From assembly GCA_021779375.1 (NCBI GenBank), contig JAJYAT010000009.1, forward strand, positions 1 to 32,486: 32,486 nucleotides of DNA, read 5' to 3'. The position numbers and the translations under genes were made by a program. The notes beneath the pieces are model-generated. The model worked only from the letters and a program-made list of their open reading frames with translations. It was not told the origin of the DNA and ran no database searches. Shown piece after piece: positions 22,941 through 30,755 of this stretch (positions are counted from its first letter, which is position 1; each line of letters starts with the position of its first letter). This DNA is from a bacterium. GTDB taxonomy: Bacteria; Patescibacteriota; Gracilibacteria; JAHISY01.

Positions 22941-25055
22941 ATGTTCAAGCTTTTTAATTCGTGCTCACTTACCGAAAAAATTTTAGTCGGTGCTTTGAGC
23001 TTGGCGATTTTGATTGCCGCTTTCCAGATCGGTAATCGCTTCTATCTGGAAAATTCCGAGCCGGTACCGGCGACAGGCGGAACTTTCGTCGAAGGCGTCA
23101 TCGGCGAATTTAATTTCATTAATCCGGTCCTCGCTCAGACGAATCTCGACCGCGATCTGACTTCGCTCGTCTTCAGCGGACTCACCCGCTTCGATCCGGT
23201 TTCGAATACAATTGTCGACGGCATCGCCACTCACGAGCTTAGTGCTGATCAGCGCACTTACACTTTTCGCATCAAGGACGGCGTGAAGTGGCAGGACGGC
23301 GAGCCGGTCACCGCTGACGATGTTGTTTTTACTTTTCACGACATCATCCAAAATGAGAACTTTCCGAATCCGGCTGTCGCCAATGACTTCAACGGCGTGG
23401 AAGTCAAAAAGGTCGATGACATGACTGTGACGATGACCCTGCAAAAGAAATACGCCTTTTTCATTTACAATACGACTGTCGGACTTTTGCCGAAACATAT
23501 TTTGGAAGGGACGAAAGCCGCCGACCTGCTGTCGAGCGATTTCAATCTGAATCCGATTGGCTGCGGACCGTACCGCATCGACTCAGTCGGCGCCAATGCG
23601 ATTCGCCTTTCGGCTTTCGACGGTTTCTACGCCGGACGACCGTACATCGACTCAGTGATTTTCCGAATTTTCAGCAATGAAGACGAGCTGCTCGCCAATT
23701 TGGACGGCATTCTCGGCACCAAAGATTTGAGCGATAAAAGCATAAAAAGTTTTGGCAATGACGCGCGTCTGGAGCTGCACGATTTCACTTTGCCGCAGTA
23801 CGTCGGACTTTTTTTCAATACCGAACGCCCGATTTTGAGCGACAACAAATTGCGGCTCGGTCTCCAGCTCGCGACGAACAAAGACAAAGTCGCAGAGGCG
23901 CGCGGCGGTCGCGTGAAAGTCATCGACACGCCGCTACTCGAAATCGCCTCGGCGGATTGGAAATACGAGTTCGACGCCGCTCGTGCCGACGGCGCACTTT
24001 TCGACGCCGGTTGGCTGTATCCCGCCAGTGCCAATGTCACCGTAGGCGCCACCTCCACGCCCGTCGTCAAGAAATCGCCAAAATTTATCAATCAGCCGAC
24101 GAGCCAAGATTTTTTTGCCACAGCGGAGACGGAATTTTTCGTCGGAGGCACCGCGCCGACCGATTCGGCGAAAATTATCGTGAATGGTTATCAACTTTCG
24201 AAATTCACCGCCGGTGACGCCGACTGGACTTACAAAGCCTCGGTCGCGCTCGGAACTTTGAAAGAAGGTGAAAATGAATTTGTCGTCGCCAATCAAATTG
24301 GCGAATTCGACCGCGTGAAGATTTTTTATTCAACGGATGCCGCCGCACGGGAAAAATGGCTCGGCGAGCAGCAAGCTGCTATCGCGAAAACTCCGGCTGC
24401 GCCAGCTCCGACGCCGACACCGACTCCAGCCGTCACCACTCCGAGCAGTGATACGCCAAATTCCCTGCTGCTACGTTACAAAGATGGCGAACCACTCGCG
24501 CTCAAACTTTTGATTTCGGAAGAGCAGCCGGAATTTTTGTCCGTCGCCGAGGAAATCGCGCGGCAGTGGCGCGAACGCGGCGTGAAGCTCACCATCGAGC
24601 GTTTACCGGAAGATGACTTCCTAGCGCGTCTGAATAAGCGCGATTACGATATCGTGCTCTTCGGTCAAAATCTCGGCTACAACCTCGACGCCTATTCTTT
24701 CTGGCATTCGAGCGAAGCACGCGAGGGCGGCAGCAATTTATCGAATCTGAAATCCTCGTCCGTGAATGCTTGGCTCGAGCAAATCCGCTCGAGCTTCGAC
24801 TCGACCGAACGCCGCAAGCGCCTCGCGAATCTACGGATGGTCCTGAGCGAGGAAGTCCCGGCAGTCATGCTCTACACGCCGACTTATTCCTACGCCATCG
24901 ATAAGAAAGTCGAAGGCTTCAATCTCGGTCACATTGCGCTCAAACGCGACCGCCTCGCGAATCTGCCGACTTGGTATCTGCGCGAATCACGCCAGGCGAA
25001 TGCCAATTTCAATTTGTTGAATTTCGCGAAGTGGTTTTTTAGCGAGGCTCTGTAA
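22941..25055 (+). CDS. Membrane-anchored peptide-binding protein (SBP family 5) with inserted Ig-like domain
   Basis: Resembles the extracellular peptide/nickel-binding proteins of ABC importers (DppA/OppA). A membrane helix at about 13-30 anchors it; there is no lipobox, and the only nearby Cys (residue 8) precedes the helix. The binding fold starts at GGTFVEGVIGEF and shows the family segments LSADQRTYTFRIKDGVKWQDGEPVTADDVVFTFHDI in order. After ALFDAGW a module of about 80 residues (382-463) resembling an Ig/cadherin-type beta sandwich (FFVGGTAPTDSAKIIVNGY) and a Pro/Thr linker (about 482-508) interrupt the fold, which resumes at LLRYKDGEPLALKLL. At 704 residues it is longer than the usual 520-600. 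No permease or ATPase genes are adjacent. Confidence 0.85.
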   Translation: MFKLFNSCSLTEKILVGALSLAILIAAFQIGNRFYLENSEPVPATGGTFVEGVIGEFNFINPVLAQTNLDRDLTSLVFSGLTRFDPVSNTIVDGIATHELSADQRTYTFRIKDGVKWQDGEPVTADDVVFTFHDIIQNENFPNPAVANDFNGVEVKKVDDMTVTMTLQKKYAFFIYNTTVGLLPKHILEGTKAADLLSSDFNLNPIGCGPYRIDSVGANAIRLSAFDGFYAGRPYIDSVIFRIFSNEDELLANLDGILGTKDLSDKSIKSFGNDARLELHDFTLPQYVGLFFNTERPILSDNKLRLGLQLATNKDKVAEARGGRVKVIDTPLLEIASADWKYEFDAARADGALFDAGWLYPASANVTVGATSTPVVKKSPKFINQPTSQDFFATAETEFFVGGTAPTDSAKIIVNGYQLSKFTAGDADWTYKASVALGTLKEGENEFVVANQIGEFDRVKIFYSTDAAAREKWLGEQQAAIAKTPAAPAPTPTPTPAVTTPSSDTPNSLLLRYKDGEPLALKLLISEEQPEFLSVAEEIARQWRERGVKLTIERLPEDDFLARLNKRDYDIVLFGQNLGYNLDAYSFWHSSEAREGGSNLSNLKSSSVNAWLEQIRSSFDSTERRKRLANLRMVLSEEVPAVMLYTPTYSYAIDKKVEGFNLGHIALKRDRLANLPTWYLRESRQANANFNLLNFAKWFFSEAL

Positions 25056-25451
25056 ATGAAGCTGCTCGCGCTCGATTTCGGCGGGCGGAGAATCGGCGTG
25101 GCTGTCGGTGATGCGGAAATTGGCGTAGCGAATGCCCGACCTTTTTTGCTGAATGACAGCGACGCGCTGGACAATCTGGTCGAGCTCATTGAGCGTGAAG
25201 GTGTTGAAAAAATTTTAATCGGGCTGCCTCGGGGTTTCCGCGAAGAAACTGAGCAAACTGACATCGTGCGCAAATTTGCCGCTGAACTGGATGCGAAAAT
25301 CGCGATTCCGCTGGAATTCGTGGATGAACGCTTCACGAGCAAAATCGCGACCAGTAATCTTCAAACCGCAAACCTGAATTCGCGCGAGCAAAAAAATTTG
25401 GTGGATTCCGAATCTGCCCGGATAATTCTGCAAGAATTTTTTGACACTTAA
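25056..25451 (+). CDS. ruvX: Putative pre-16S rRNA nuclease / Holliday-junction resolvase-like protein
   Basis: YqgF/RuvX family, an RNase H-like fold thought to mature the 5' end of 16S rRNA. The first strand is LALDFGGRRIGVAVGD (4-19) with the catalytic Asp. VDERFTSK and the final DSESARIILQEFF supply the other acidic residues. At 131 residues it is normal. The ATG directly follows the TAA of the peptide-binding gene, so translation is probably coupled. Confidence 0.93.
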   Translation: MKLLALDFGGRRIGVAVGDAEIGVANARPFLLNDSDALDNLVELIEREGVEKILIGLPRGFREETEQTDIVRKFAAELDAKIAIPLEFVDERFTSKIATSNLQTANLNSREQKNLVDSESARIILQEFFDT

Positions 25452-25479
25452 TATTTAATACTTAACACTTAATATTTAA
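25447..25479 (+). repeat. Short-period AT repeat before the flippase gene
   Basis: Words ACTTAATATTTAA and TACTTAACACTTAATATTTAA repeat between the ruvX stop and the flippase ATG. No ribosome site is visible. Confidence 0.55.
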
Positions 25480-26967
25480 ATGAGTACTGCCCGCAAAGTT
25501 TTATCAAACACCGCCGTCCAAATGCTCGGACAACTCACGACTGCCGGCGTCGCGATCGTGATTTTGAAATTGATCTCGAGCTACCTCGGCGCGTCCGGCT
25601 ACGGTGCCTACACTACTGTTTACAGCTTTCTCGCTTTCTTCGCTATCATCGCGGACTTCGGCATTTTCCAAATTACGGTGAAAGAAATGAGCGCGCATCC
25701 TGAAAAACGCGCTGAAATCTTCGGCAATATTTTCGCGCTACGCATCTGCCTCTCGCTCTTCGCCATGCTCGCTTCGGTCGCCACAGCCTTCATAATTCCG
25801 AAATACACCGGCACGCCCATCCCGCTCGGCATCGCCATCGCCAGTGCCACGACCTTTTTGACGATTGTTTTCGGGACGCTCTCCTCGCTGCTGCAAGTCG
25901 ACCTGCGTATGCAGTGGAATGCGCTCGGTCTCGTCGCTTCGAAATTCGTCGCACTCGGCTGGATGCTCGCGACCATTTTCAAATATTTCCCGGACAATCC
26001 TGAAGCCGGATTTTTTCAGCTGCTCATCGCTGGCATCGTCGGCGGCATCTTCCAGGTCGCGATTGTCCTCTGGGCAGCCCGCGGTGATGAGCTCAAGCTG
26101 CGCTTTGATTTTCGCTTTTGGAAAGAAATCCTGATCAAAACTCTGCCCTACGGCGGTGCCGTCTTGCTCGCGACGATTTATGTGCGTCTGGATGTCATCC
26201 TGCTTTCGCTGATGCGCAACAGCACAGAGGTCGGCATCTACGGCGTCGCGGCGCGCGTGATGGAAAATCTCGCGGTCATCTCGATTTTATTTTTGAATTC
26301 GACGCTTCCGGCAGTCTCGCGGCTTTTTCGCACAAATAAAGAACGCCTGAAAAAAATGCTGCAATATTCCTTTGATTTCCTGAGCATCATCGCGCTCCCA
26401 ATCGTCGTCGGCGGCAGTGTCCTCGCCTATCCGATCGTCGCGCTCGTCTCCTCGCCGGAATTTTTGTCGAATCCCGCCACTGGCTTCTACGGCTCGGATC
26501 TCGCGCTGCAAATCCTACTTTTCACGATGCTACTCGCTTACTTCGGCAATCTGCTCGGCTTCGCGCTGCTCGCGGGCAATGCGCAACTCAAACTGTTTTA
26601 CGTGAATTCCTCAGCTGTCGTCTTCAATCTCGTGCTAAATCTCGCCGTCATCCCATTCTGGGGTTTTCGCGGAGCAGCCGTCGCCAGCGTCGCCAGCCAG
26701 ATTTTCGTTTGCACACTCGATTACATTTTCTTGAGGAAAATCATCGACATCACTTTCAATCTGCGGACGACTATCAAAGCCACCATCGCGGCAGCAGTCA
26801 TGGGCAGCGCGGTCTGGTGGCTCGAGCCAATCTTCCTGAATTTCTTAGGACCAAATAAAGGCGTCCTGCTCCTGATCCCAGTCGGCGGCTTAGTCTATGG
26901 TTTGATGCTGCTTTTGCTTCGGGCAATCACGCCGGAGATGCGCGCGCTGCTACGAAAACAGGCTTAA
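25480..26967 (+). CDS. Polysaccharide/lipid-linked oligosaccharide flippase (MOP superfamily)
   Basis: A 495-residue integral membrane protein with about 12-14 helices, of the Wzx/RfbX (PST) type. It opens with KVLSNTAVQMLGQLTTAGVAIVILKLISSYLG and an LGASGYGAYTTVYSF motif, the usual first helices of the family. DFRFWKEILIKTLPYGGAVLLATIYVRLDVILLSLM marks the second half. It moves lipid-linked sugars across the membrane; the exact substrate cannot be read. MurJ is a more distant relative and less likely, given the LGASGYGAY motif. No glycosyltransferase genes are next to it. Confidence 0.85.
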   Translation: MSTARKVLSNTAVQMLGQLTTAGVAIVILKLISSYLGASGYGAYTTVYSFLAFFAIIADFGIFQITVKEMSAHPEKRAEIFGNIFALRICLSLFAMLASVATAFIIPKYTGTPIPLGIAIASATTFLTIVFGTLSSLLQVDLRMQWNALGLVASKFVALGWMLATIFKYFPDNPEAGFFQLLIAGIVGGIFQVAIVLWAARGDELKLRFDFRFWKEILIKTLPYGGAVLLATIYVRLDVILLSLMRNSTEVGIYGVAARVMENLAVISILFLNSTLPAVSRLFRTNKERLKKMLQYSFDFLSIIALPIVVGGSVLAYPIVALVSSPEFLSNPATGFYGSDLALQILLFTMLLAYFGNLLGFALLAGNAQLKLFYVNSSAVVFNLVLNLAVIPFWGFRGAAVASVASQIFVCTLDYIFLRKIIDITFNLRTTIKATIAAAVMGSAVWWLEPIFLNFLGPNKGVLLLIPVGGLVYGLMLLLLRAITPEMRALLRKQA

Positions 26968-27013
26968 TTTTCGAAGAAAAATTGTGTGCTGTAACTTAGG
27001 CGAGTTTTCGCTA

Positions 27014-27042
27014 TTGACAAATACCAACTTATGGTTTAGATT
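27014..27042 (+). promoter_or_regulatory. Consensus sigma-70-type promoter of the two-gene cassette
   Basis: A perfect -35 TTGACA (27014-27019) and a -10 TAGATT (27037-27042) are separated by exactly 17 nt. This is the only consensus -35 I see in the window. Transcription should start near 27049, leaving a leader of about 210 nt. Confidence 0.8.
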
Positions 27043-27081
27043 TCCATTTCCCAGTTTATTTTTTGCTCCTTGAAATCACGC

Positions 27082-27220
27082 GTAGTGGGGATTCATTCGG
27101 TTTGGTGGTTGGCGAAACCCGCGAGGGAAGTCGCTAATCCGAGACCGAATCCCCTCTCCACTACTCAGTCGAGGTTGGCGATTTGCTTGTGAATTTCGCA
27201 GGTGAGCCGTCAATCTCGAC
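27082..27220 (+). promoter_or_regulatory. Structured 5' leader RNA of unknown class
   Basis: The first element (27082-27164) is a long rod: GTAGTGG pairs with CCACTAC, GGGGATTC/TCGGTTT with GACCGAATCCCC, and GGTTGGCGA with TCGCTAATCC, capped by CCC-GCGA-GGG, a GNRA tetraloop. The second element (27168-27220) pairs GTCGAG with CTCGAC and GTTGGC with GCCGTCAA. The elements lie between the promoter and an exposed AGGAGG site, the layout of a cis-acting regulatory RNA. I match it to no known riboswitch. No intrinsic terminator is evident between the leader and the gene, so any control would more likely act on translation. Confidence 0.6.
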
Positions 27221-27245
27221 TAACCAATAACTTTAAAATGCTCTT

Positions 27246-27251
27246 AGGAGG
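27246..27251 (+). promoter_or_regulatory. Strong Shine-Dalgarno site
   Basis: A full AGGAGG lies 6 nt before the ATG at 27258. Almost no other gene in the window has such a site, so this marks the cassette as different. Confidence 0.85.
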
Positions 27252-27257
27252 AATCAA

Positions 27258-27572
27258 ATGGAGTTCAAAAATTTTGCGACAGTAAAAGCCGTAATCGTAA
27301 TGTTGTTGTTGGGTCTTGTTATTATTTTTGGGCTGTCTCGCATCACAGCCCAGACCCCTGCCCATCGACCAGCCGCCTCGACGTTCGCACCAAGTCAAAA
27401 CATTATCGTTACTGCAAAAGTCTATGCAGATGCGGTTGTTTACGCGTCTGCTCGGGACGAGCACGGCGAAGATGTCGTGCTCTCCGAGCGTGATTTCAAC
27501 CGCGCAGAAAGCGCGGCTACGAAATCCTGGCTAAAAAACGGTAAACAAAGAGAATTCAACCTCAATAATTGA
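27258..27572 (+). CDS. Small signal-anchored protein, cassette gene 1
   Basis: A 104-residue protein that I do not recognise. A membrane helix at about 9-27 is followed by ITAQTPAH, which could be a signal-peptidase site, and then a short exported part. The exported part has a predicted strand pair (NIIVTAKVYADAVVYASARDEHGEDVVLSE) and a basic, Asn-rich tail. Cys is absent. It is the first gene behind the leader RNA and has the AGGAGG site. The second gene follows after 30 nt with its own ribosome site. Homology is unknown; both genes are read as real because of promoter, ribosome sites and terminator. Confidence 0.72.
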   Translation: MEFKNFATVKAVIVMLLLGLVIIFGLSRITAQTPAHRPAASTFAPSQNIIVTAKVYADAVVYASARDEHGEDVVLSERDFNRAESAATKSWLKNGKQREFNLNN

Positions 27573-27602
27573 GAAGGGAGCACTGCTCTCGAAAGGAAAG
27601 CC

Positions 27603-28109
27603 ATGAAACATTTTGCCATTTTAGTTTTAGTAGTTCTCGTAATGTGTGTCCTGGGACTGGTTGCTCTTGGACTCTACAAAACCCAACAACCCGCCCCGAA
27701 TACCGAGAACCCGGCTCAAACCGAATCGCCAGTCTCCGTAGGCGATTTTTACTCGGTTAAACCAGGCGAAGTCGTTCGGTTACAAGGCTATTGCCTTGGA
27801 AATGACGACCCTGATCAGTGCTCTGAACATGCAGTCTTCGTCGCATGCTTAGAAAATGAAAGTCGGTTACTAATTAAGGCAACCGTCTGGCCCAATCTCT
27901 GGGAATATCAGATTGATGTCAAGCGCCTCCTCTTGGTTGAGGAGATTGTCACCACAGATAAAGTTCCCGATAACGAGATTGCTCAGGTTCTCCAGGCACT
28001 CCTCGGCGAAGGCATGGTTGACGAAATCCTAAAAGATTTTGAGATGGCCGCCACTGACGACCCCGACAACACCGAGCCACCTTTTCTGGACAAGTCCAAA
28101 GGATTTTAA
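27603..28109 (+). CDS. Small signal-anchored protein, cassette gene 2
   Basis: A 168-residue protein that I do not recognise. A membrane helix at about 4-25 precedes a Pro/Asn/Thr-rich linker (about 27-46) and a compact domain of about 100 residues: VKPGEVVRLQGYC, HAVFVACLENESRLLIKATVW and IDVKRLLLVEEIV are strand-like, and EIAQVLQALLGEGMVDEILKDFEM is helical. Three Cys (64, 73, 82) lie in the domain; CLGNDDPDQC could form a disulfide. The tail is acidic. A GAAAGGA ribosome site precedes the ATG. The strands resemble a small OB-type beta fold, but this is only a guess. Confidence 0.74.
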   Translation: MKHFAILVLVVLVMCVLGLVALGLYKTQQPAPNTENPAQTESPVSVGDFYSVKPGEVVRLQGYCLGNDDPDQCSEHAVFVACLENESRLLIKATVWPNLWEYQIDVKRLLLVEEIVTTDKVPDNEIAQVLQALLGEGMVDEILKDFEMAATDDPDNTEPPFLDKSKGF

Positions 28110-28138
28110 ATCTCTCGGTTTTTCGGAGAGGGGAAAAT

Positions 28139-28175
28139 GGACCGGCTTAGCTTCATTGCGAACCGGTCCCTTTTC
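28139..28175. terminator. Terminator between the cassette and the M23 gene
   Basis: GGACCGG (28139-28145) pairs with CCGGTCC (28163-28169), followed by CTTTT on the plus strand and ATTTTCCCC on the minus strand. It can end both the cassette (+) and the M23 gene (-). A smaller CTCTC/GAGAG hairpin lies just before it (28112-28130). Confidence 0.7.
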
Positions 28176-28245
28176 TGTGTCTGTATTTTCACAGCAAAAT
28201 CCAGCGCGAAATGCTGAGCTTTGCCTTCTAAATTCCGCCCGCGAC

Positions 28246-29358
28246 CTAGTAAAAAGCGAGCGGATTTTTCTTGATACCATTATCCACGACTTCGAAGTGA
28301 AGGTGGATACCAGTCGCACCGTAGACACGACCGGTGTTGCCCATCGTGCCAATCTTCTGACCTTGCTGGACAGAATCACCAGCCGACACCGCTAATTCGG
28401 AGAGATGACCGTACAAAGTCTGGAAGCCGTCGCCATGGTCGATGACAATCACGCAACCGTAGCCGCCATTCCAGCCACATTGCGATTTCACGACTGTGCC
28501 ATCGGCAGCCGCGTGAATCGGCGGTTTGCTGCGGTCAGCGATATCGACCGCCCAGTGTCCACTGTGAAAATACTGAGAATAAATGCCATTCGTCGGCTTG
28601 ATCATCCATGTTCCGTCTTTGTCCTGCGCTCCATTCGCGACGATGATCGCACCGTCGACGGAAGCCGGCGCACGATAGCTCGCGTAGGTCCCCGGCGCAG
28701 AGGCAATGTAATTGCGTTTCGATGCTGGCGGCGCAGCGATAATTTTCTTGCCGCCCGGAATGATGATTTTCGCGCCTGCGACTAGCGTGCCGTCAGCCAA
28801 ATCGTTTTGTTTGGAAATCTTGTCCTCCTCGACGCCGTATTTTTTCGCGACCGCTGCGAGCGTATCACCTGCTTTCACTTCGTGCATGACTCCCGAAACC
28901 GGCAAAATCGAAAGCTCCATACCCGGTTTCAGCTGTTGTGGATTGGAAATGTTATTTTCCCAAATGATGGTGTCCATCGAAACACCGAAACGGCGCGCAA
29001 TCGACGACAGCACATCGCCGCTCTCGACGGTGTATTTGATTGGATCGCTCAGCCCGGAATTATCGACCTCGGCACTTTGACCGGCGTTTTTGAGCAGAAA
29101 TCCGTCTTCCGTCATCGCCAGCGTATCAAGTGTGAAGGTCGGCGAATCAATCGCGAGCGGTCCGCCACCTCCATAATCCGCCTCAGCCAATTCAGCGACT
29201 GCGCCACCTGGCAAGAAAAATGGTGCGAGCAGGACGGAACTGGCGAGTGTGAAGACCTGGATGGCGAGTCGGCGACGTGGTGAACTCTGGTGCTGCTGTT
29301 TGAGTTTCTGGATTCTTTCCCGGCGGGCAGCGATACTTACTCTTGATCGAAACAACAT
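28246..29358 (-). CDS. LysM-containing M23 metallo-endopeptidase
   Basis: A cell-wall hydrolase anchored in, or exported through, the membrane. A basic N-terminus (RRERIQKLK, SPRRR) precedes a hydrophobic helix at about 31-50. Two LysM peptidoglycan-binding domains lie at about 107-153 and 158-201. The lysostaphin/LytM catalytic domain (258-370) has zinc ligands His268 and Asp272 in GHWAVD and the HLHFE motif (352-356), so it should be active; degenerate activators of the EnvC type lack these. Cys294 and Cys302 could form a disulfide. FtsEX controls such enzymes in other bacteria, which links it loosely to the ftsE-like gene. The start is ATG at 29358; a longer frame is closed. Confidence 0.92.
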   Translation of the reverse strand: MLFRSRVSIAARRERIQKLKQQHQSSPRRRLAIQVFTLASSVLLAPFFLPGGAVAELAEADYGGGGPLAIDSPTFTLDTLAMTEDGFLLKNAGQSAEVDNSGLSDPIKYTVESGDVLSSIARRFGVSMDTIIWENNISNPQQLKPGMELSILPVSGVMHEVKAGDTLAAVAKKYGVEEDKISKQNDLADGTLVAGAKIIIPGGKKIIAAPPASKRNYIASAPGTYASYRAPASVDGAIIVANGAQDKDGTWMIKPTNGIYSQYFHSGHWAVDIADRSKPPIHAAADGTVVKSQCGWNGGYGCVIVIDHGDGFQTLYGHLSELAVSAGDSVQQGQKIGTMGNTGRVYGATGIHLHFEVVDNGIKKNPLAFY

Positions 29359-29529
29359 ATGTAGTGGATTAGATTCTGATACCTACTAGATTTAGACGGT
29401 GGGAAAAATTGCTTTCAAGGATTTTAGACACGGGTGCCCTCTTTTTTCCAACCTTTTGGCTTGACTTTTTGGGGTATTATTTCGGAATTTTTAGCGGTAA
29501 TTTTAGTCTTTTTCGTGCAAAAAACAAGT

Positions 29530-29558
29530 TTGCAAATTCCTGCGTGACGATTTAAAAC
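29530..29558 (+). promoter_or_regulatory. Promoter of the HAD phosphatase gene
   Basis: A -35-like TTGCAA (29530-29535) and a -10-like TAAAAC (29553-29558) are 17 nt apart. The box ends 7 nt before the ATG, again the leaderless spacing. Confidence 0.5.
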
Positions 29559-29565
29559 TGGGCGC

Positions 29566-30222
29566 ATGAAATTGAAAGCCATTTGTTTCGACTTCGACGG
29601 GACGCTCGTCCACTCGATCGACCTTCTCGTCTCTATTTTCAAGCAGGTTTTAGCAGAAAAGCAGCTGCCCATTCCGCCTGGAAATGCCCTGCGCAAATTG
29701 ATTGGTCGCCCGCTGGCTGAAATTTTTCAGGAAATTGCGCCAAGCGAAAATGCCGACGTACTCGAAAAACGCTTCCGCGAAATCGAATTCACACACAATA
29801 ATTCCGACGAAATTGCCCTCGTCGCCGAGACTCGTCCGACCCTGGAATTCTTGCAATCGCGCCATCTCAAGCTCGGAATCGTCTCGACGAAGCGCGTCGC
29901 GGTCGTGGAAAAGCTCGCGCGCGAGCTTGGAATTTGGGATTTCTTCGCGGTCGTCGTCGGTCGCGACCTAATCGCGAAGCCGAAGCCGGATCCCGAGCCA
30001 ATCCTCTTCGCCTGCGAAAAACTGGGGGTCCACCCGCGCGAAATTCTTTTTGTCGGTGATTCACTCCTCGATCTCGAGTCGGCGAAAAATGCGGGGGCGC
30101 CTTTCGTAGGGGTTTTGACCGGCGTCTGCGACCGCGCCGAATTCACGAAAAACCGCGCCGATTATATCTTCAGCCACGTCGGGGAGTTGGTGAATCTCGT
30201 CCGCGAAATCAACGGAAATTAG
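29566..30222 (+). CDS. HAD-superfamily phosphatase (PpaX/Gph-like)
   Basis: A 218-residue soluble phosphatase. Motif I is CFDFDGTLVHS (nucleophile Asp in DFDGT), motif II the Ser-Thr in GIVSTKR, motif III the Lys in IAKPKPDPEP and motif IV VGDSLLDLESAKNAG. The alpha-helical cap between motif I and motif II is of the phosphoglycolate phosphatase / pyrophosphatase PpaX subclass. The substrate cannot be fixed from sequence. It is divergent from the M23 gene and followed by about 530 nt without a gene. Confidence 0.88.
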   Translation: MKLKAICFDFDGTLVHSIDLLVSIFKQVLAEKQLPIPPGNALRKLIGRPLAEIFQEIAPSENADVLEKRFREIEFTHNNSDEIALVAETRPTLEFLQSRHLKLGIVSTKRVAVVEKLARELGIWDFFAVVVGRDLIAKPKPDPEPILFACEKLGVHPREILFVGDSLLDLESAKNAGAPFVGVLTGVCDRAEFTKNRADYIFSHVGELVNLVREINGN

Positions 30223-30423
30223 AGAAACAGCCAAATCCAACAAAGCTCCGAACCGCGAATCTCGAAACTAATTAGAGACTTGAGCTGAGTAAAATTTTCG
30301 AATTTTCAAGTTTCGTAATTTACGAAATAATTTTCAAGCTTCAATTCTTGGCACTATGGCTAAACAATTATAAAATGCCACACCTTTTGCCTTATTTTCT
30401 TTAGCTTTCCCGCGCACTCATTT

Positions 30424-30500
30424 TGTCTTCCCCGCGAAAGCGGGGATCCAAACAGACTCGCGCTTTTGCATTTTGGTTTCCTGCCTTCGCAGGAATGACA
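30424..30500. repeat. Pair of REP-like hairpins in a gene-free stretch
   Basis: CCCCGC-GAAA-GCGGGG (30430-30445) and CCTGC-CTTC-GCAGG (30480-30493) face each other, framed by TTGTCTTCC on the left and GGAATGACAAG on the right, which are also complementary. This is the layout of a two-palindrome BIME. The rest of 30223-30755 is AT-rich, with simple word repeats (GAAAATTTGAAAATCG near 30600) and no gene that I can support. Confidence 0.7.
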
Positions 30501-30707
30501 AGAAGAGCGCGGTAATGACTTTGCATGTCAATTTATAGTTGCTTAGCTATATAATTTCAAGCGTTTTGATTTTTTTAGCCTTAAGCCTTGAGTTTTATTT
30601 GAAAATTTGAAAATCGTAAATTTGAAAATTTTCCACGCCTTCAGGGTTTCCATGTTTCTGAGTTTGGAAATTCGCATTCCAAGCCCACTAACCAAATAAC
30701 CCTCCGA

Positions 30708-30755
30708 ACCCAAAGACTCAAAGACTTAGCGACTTAATGGCTCAAAGACTTAATT
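30708..30755. repeat. Short-period repeat at the end of the 31445 gene
   Basis: GACTCAAAGACTTAGCGACTTA-type words repeat with a period near 9-10 nt directly after the stop codon. The family is the same as at 11391-11430, also directly after a stop. Confidence 0.65.

Noticed and set aside
27210-27464. Minus-strand frame of 84 codons across the cassette start
   Set aside because: It overlaps the leader and gene 1, which have promoter, ribosome site and membrane helix on the plus strand. The product has no recognisable pattern.
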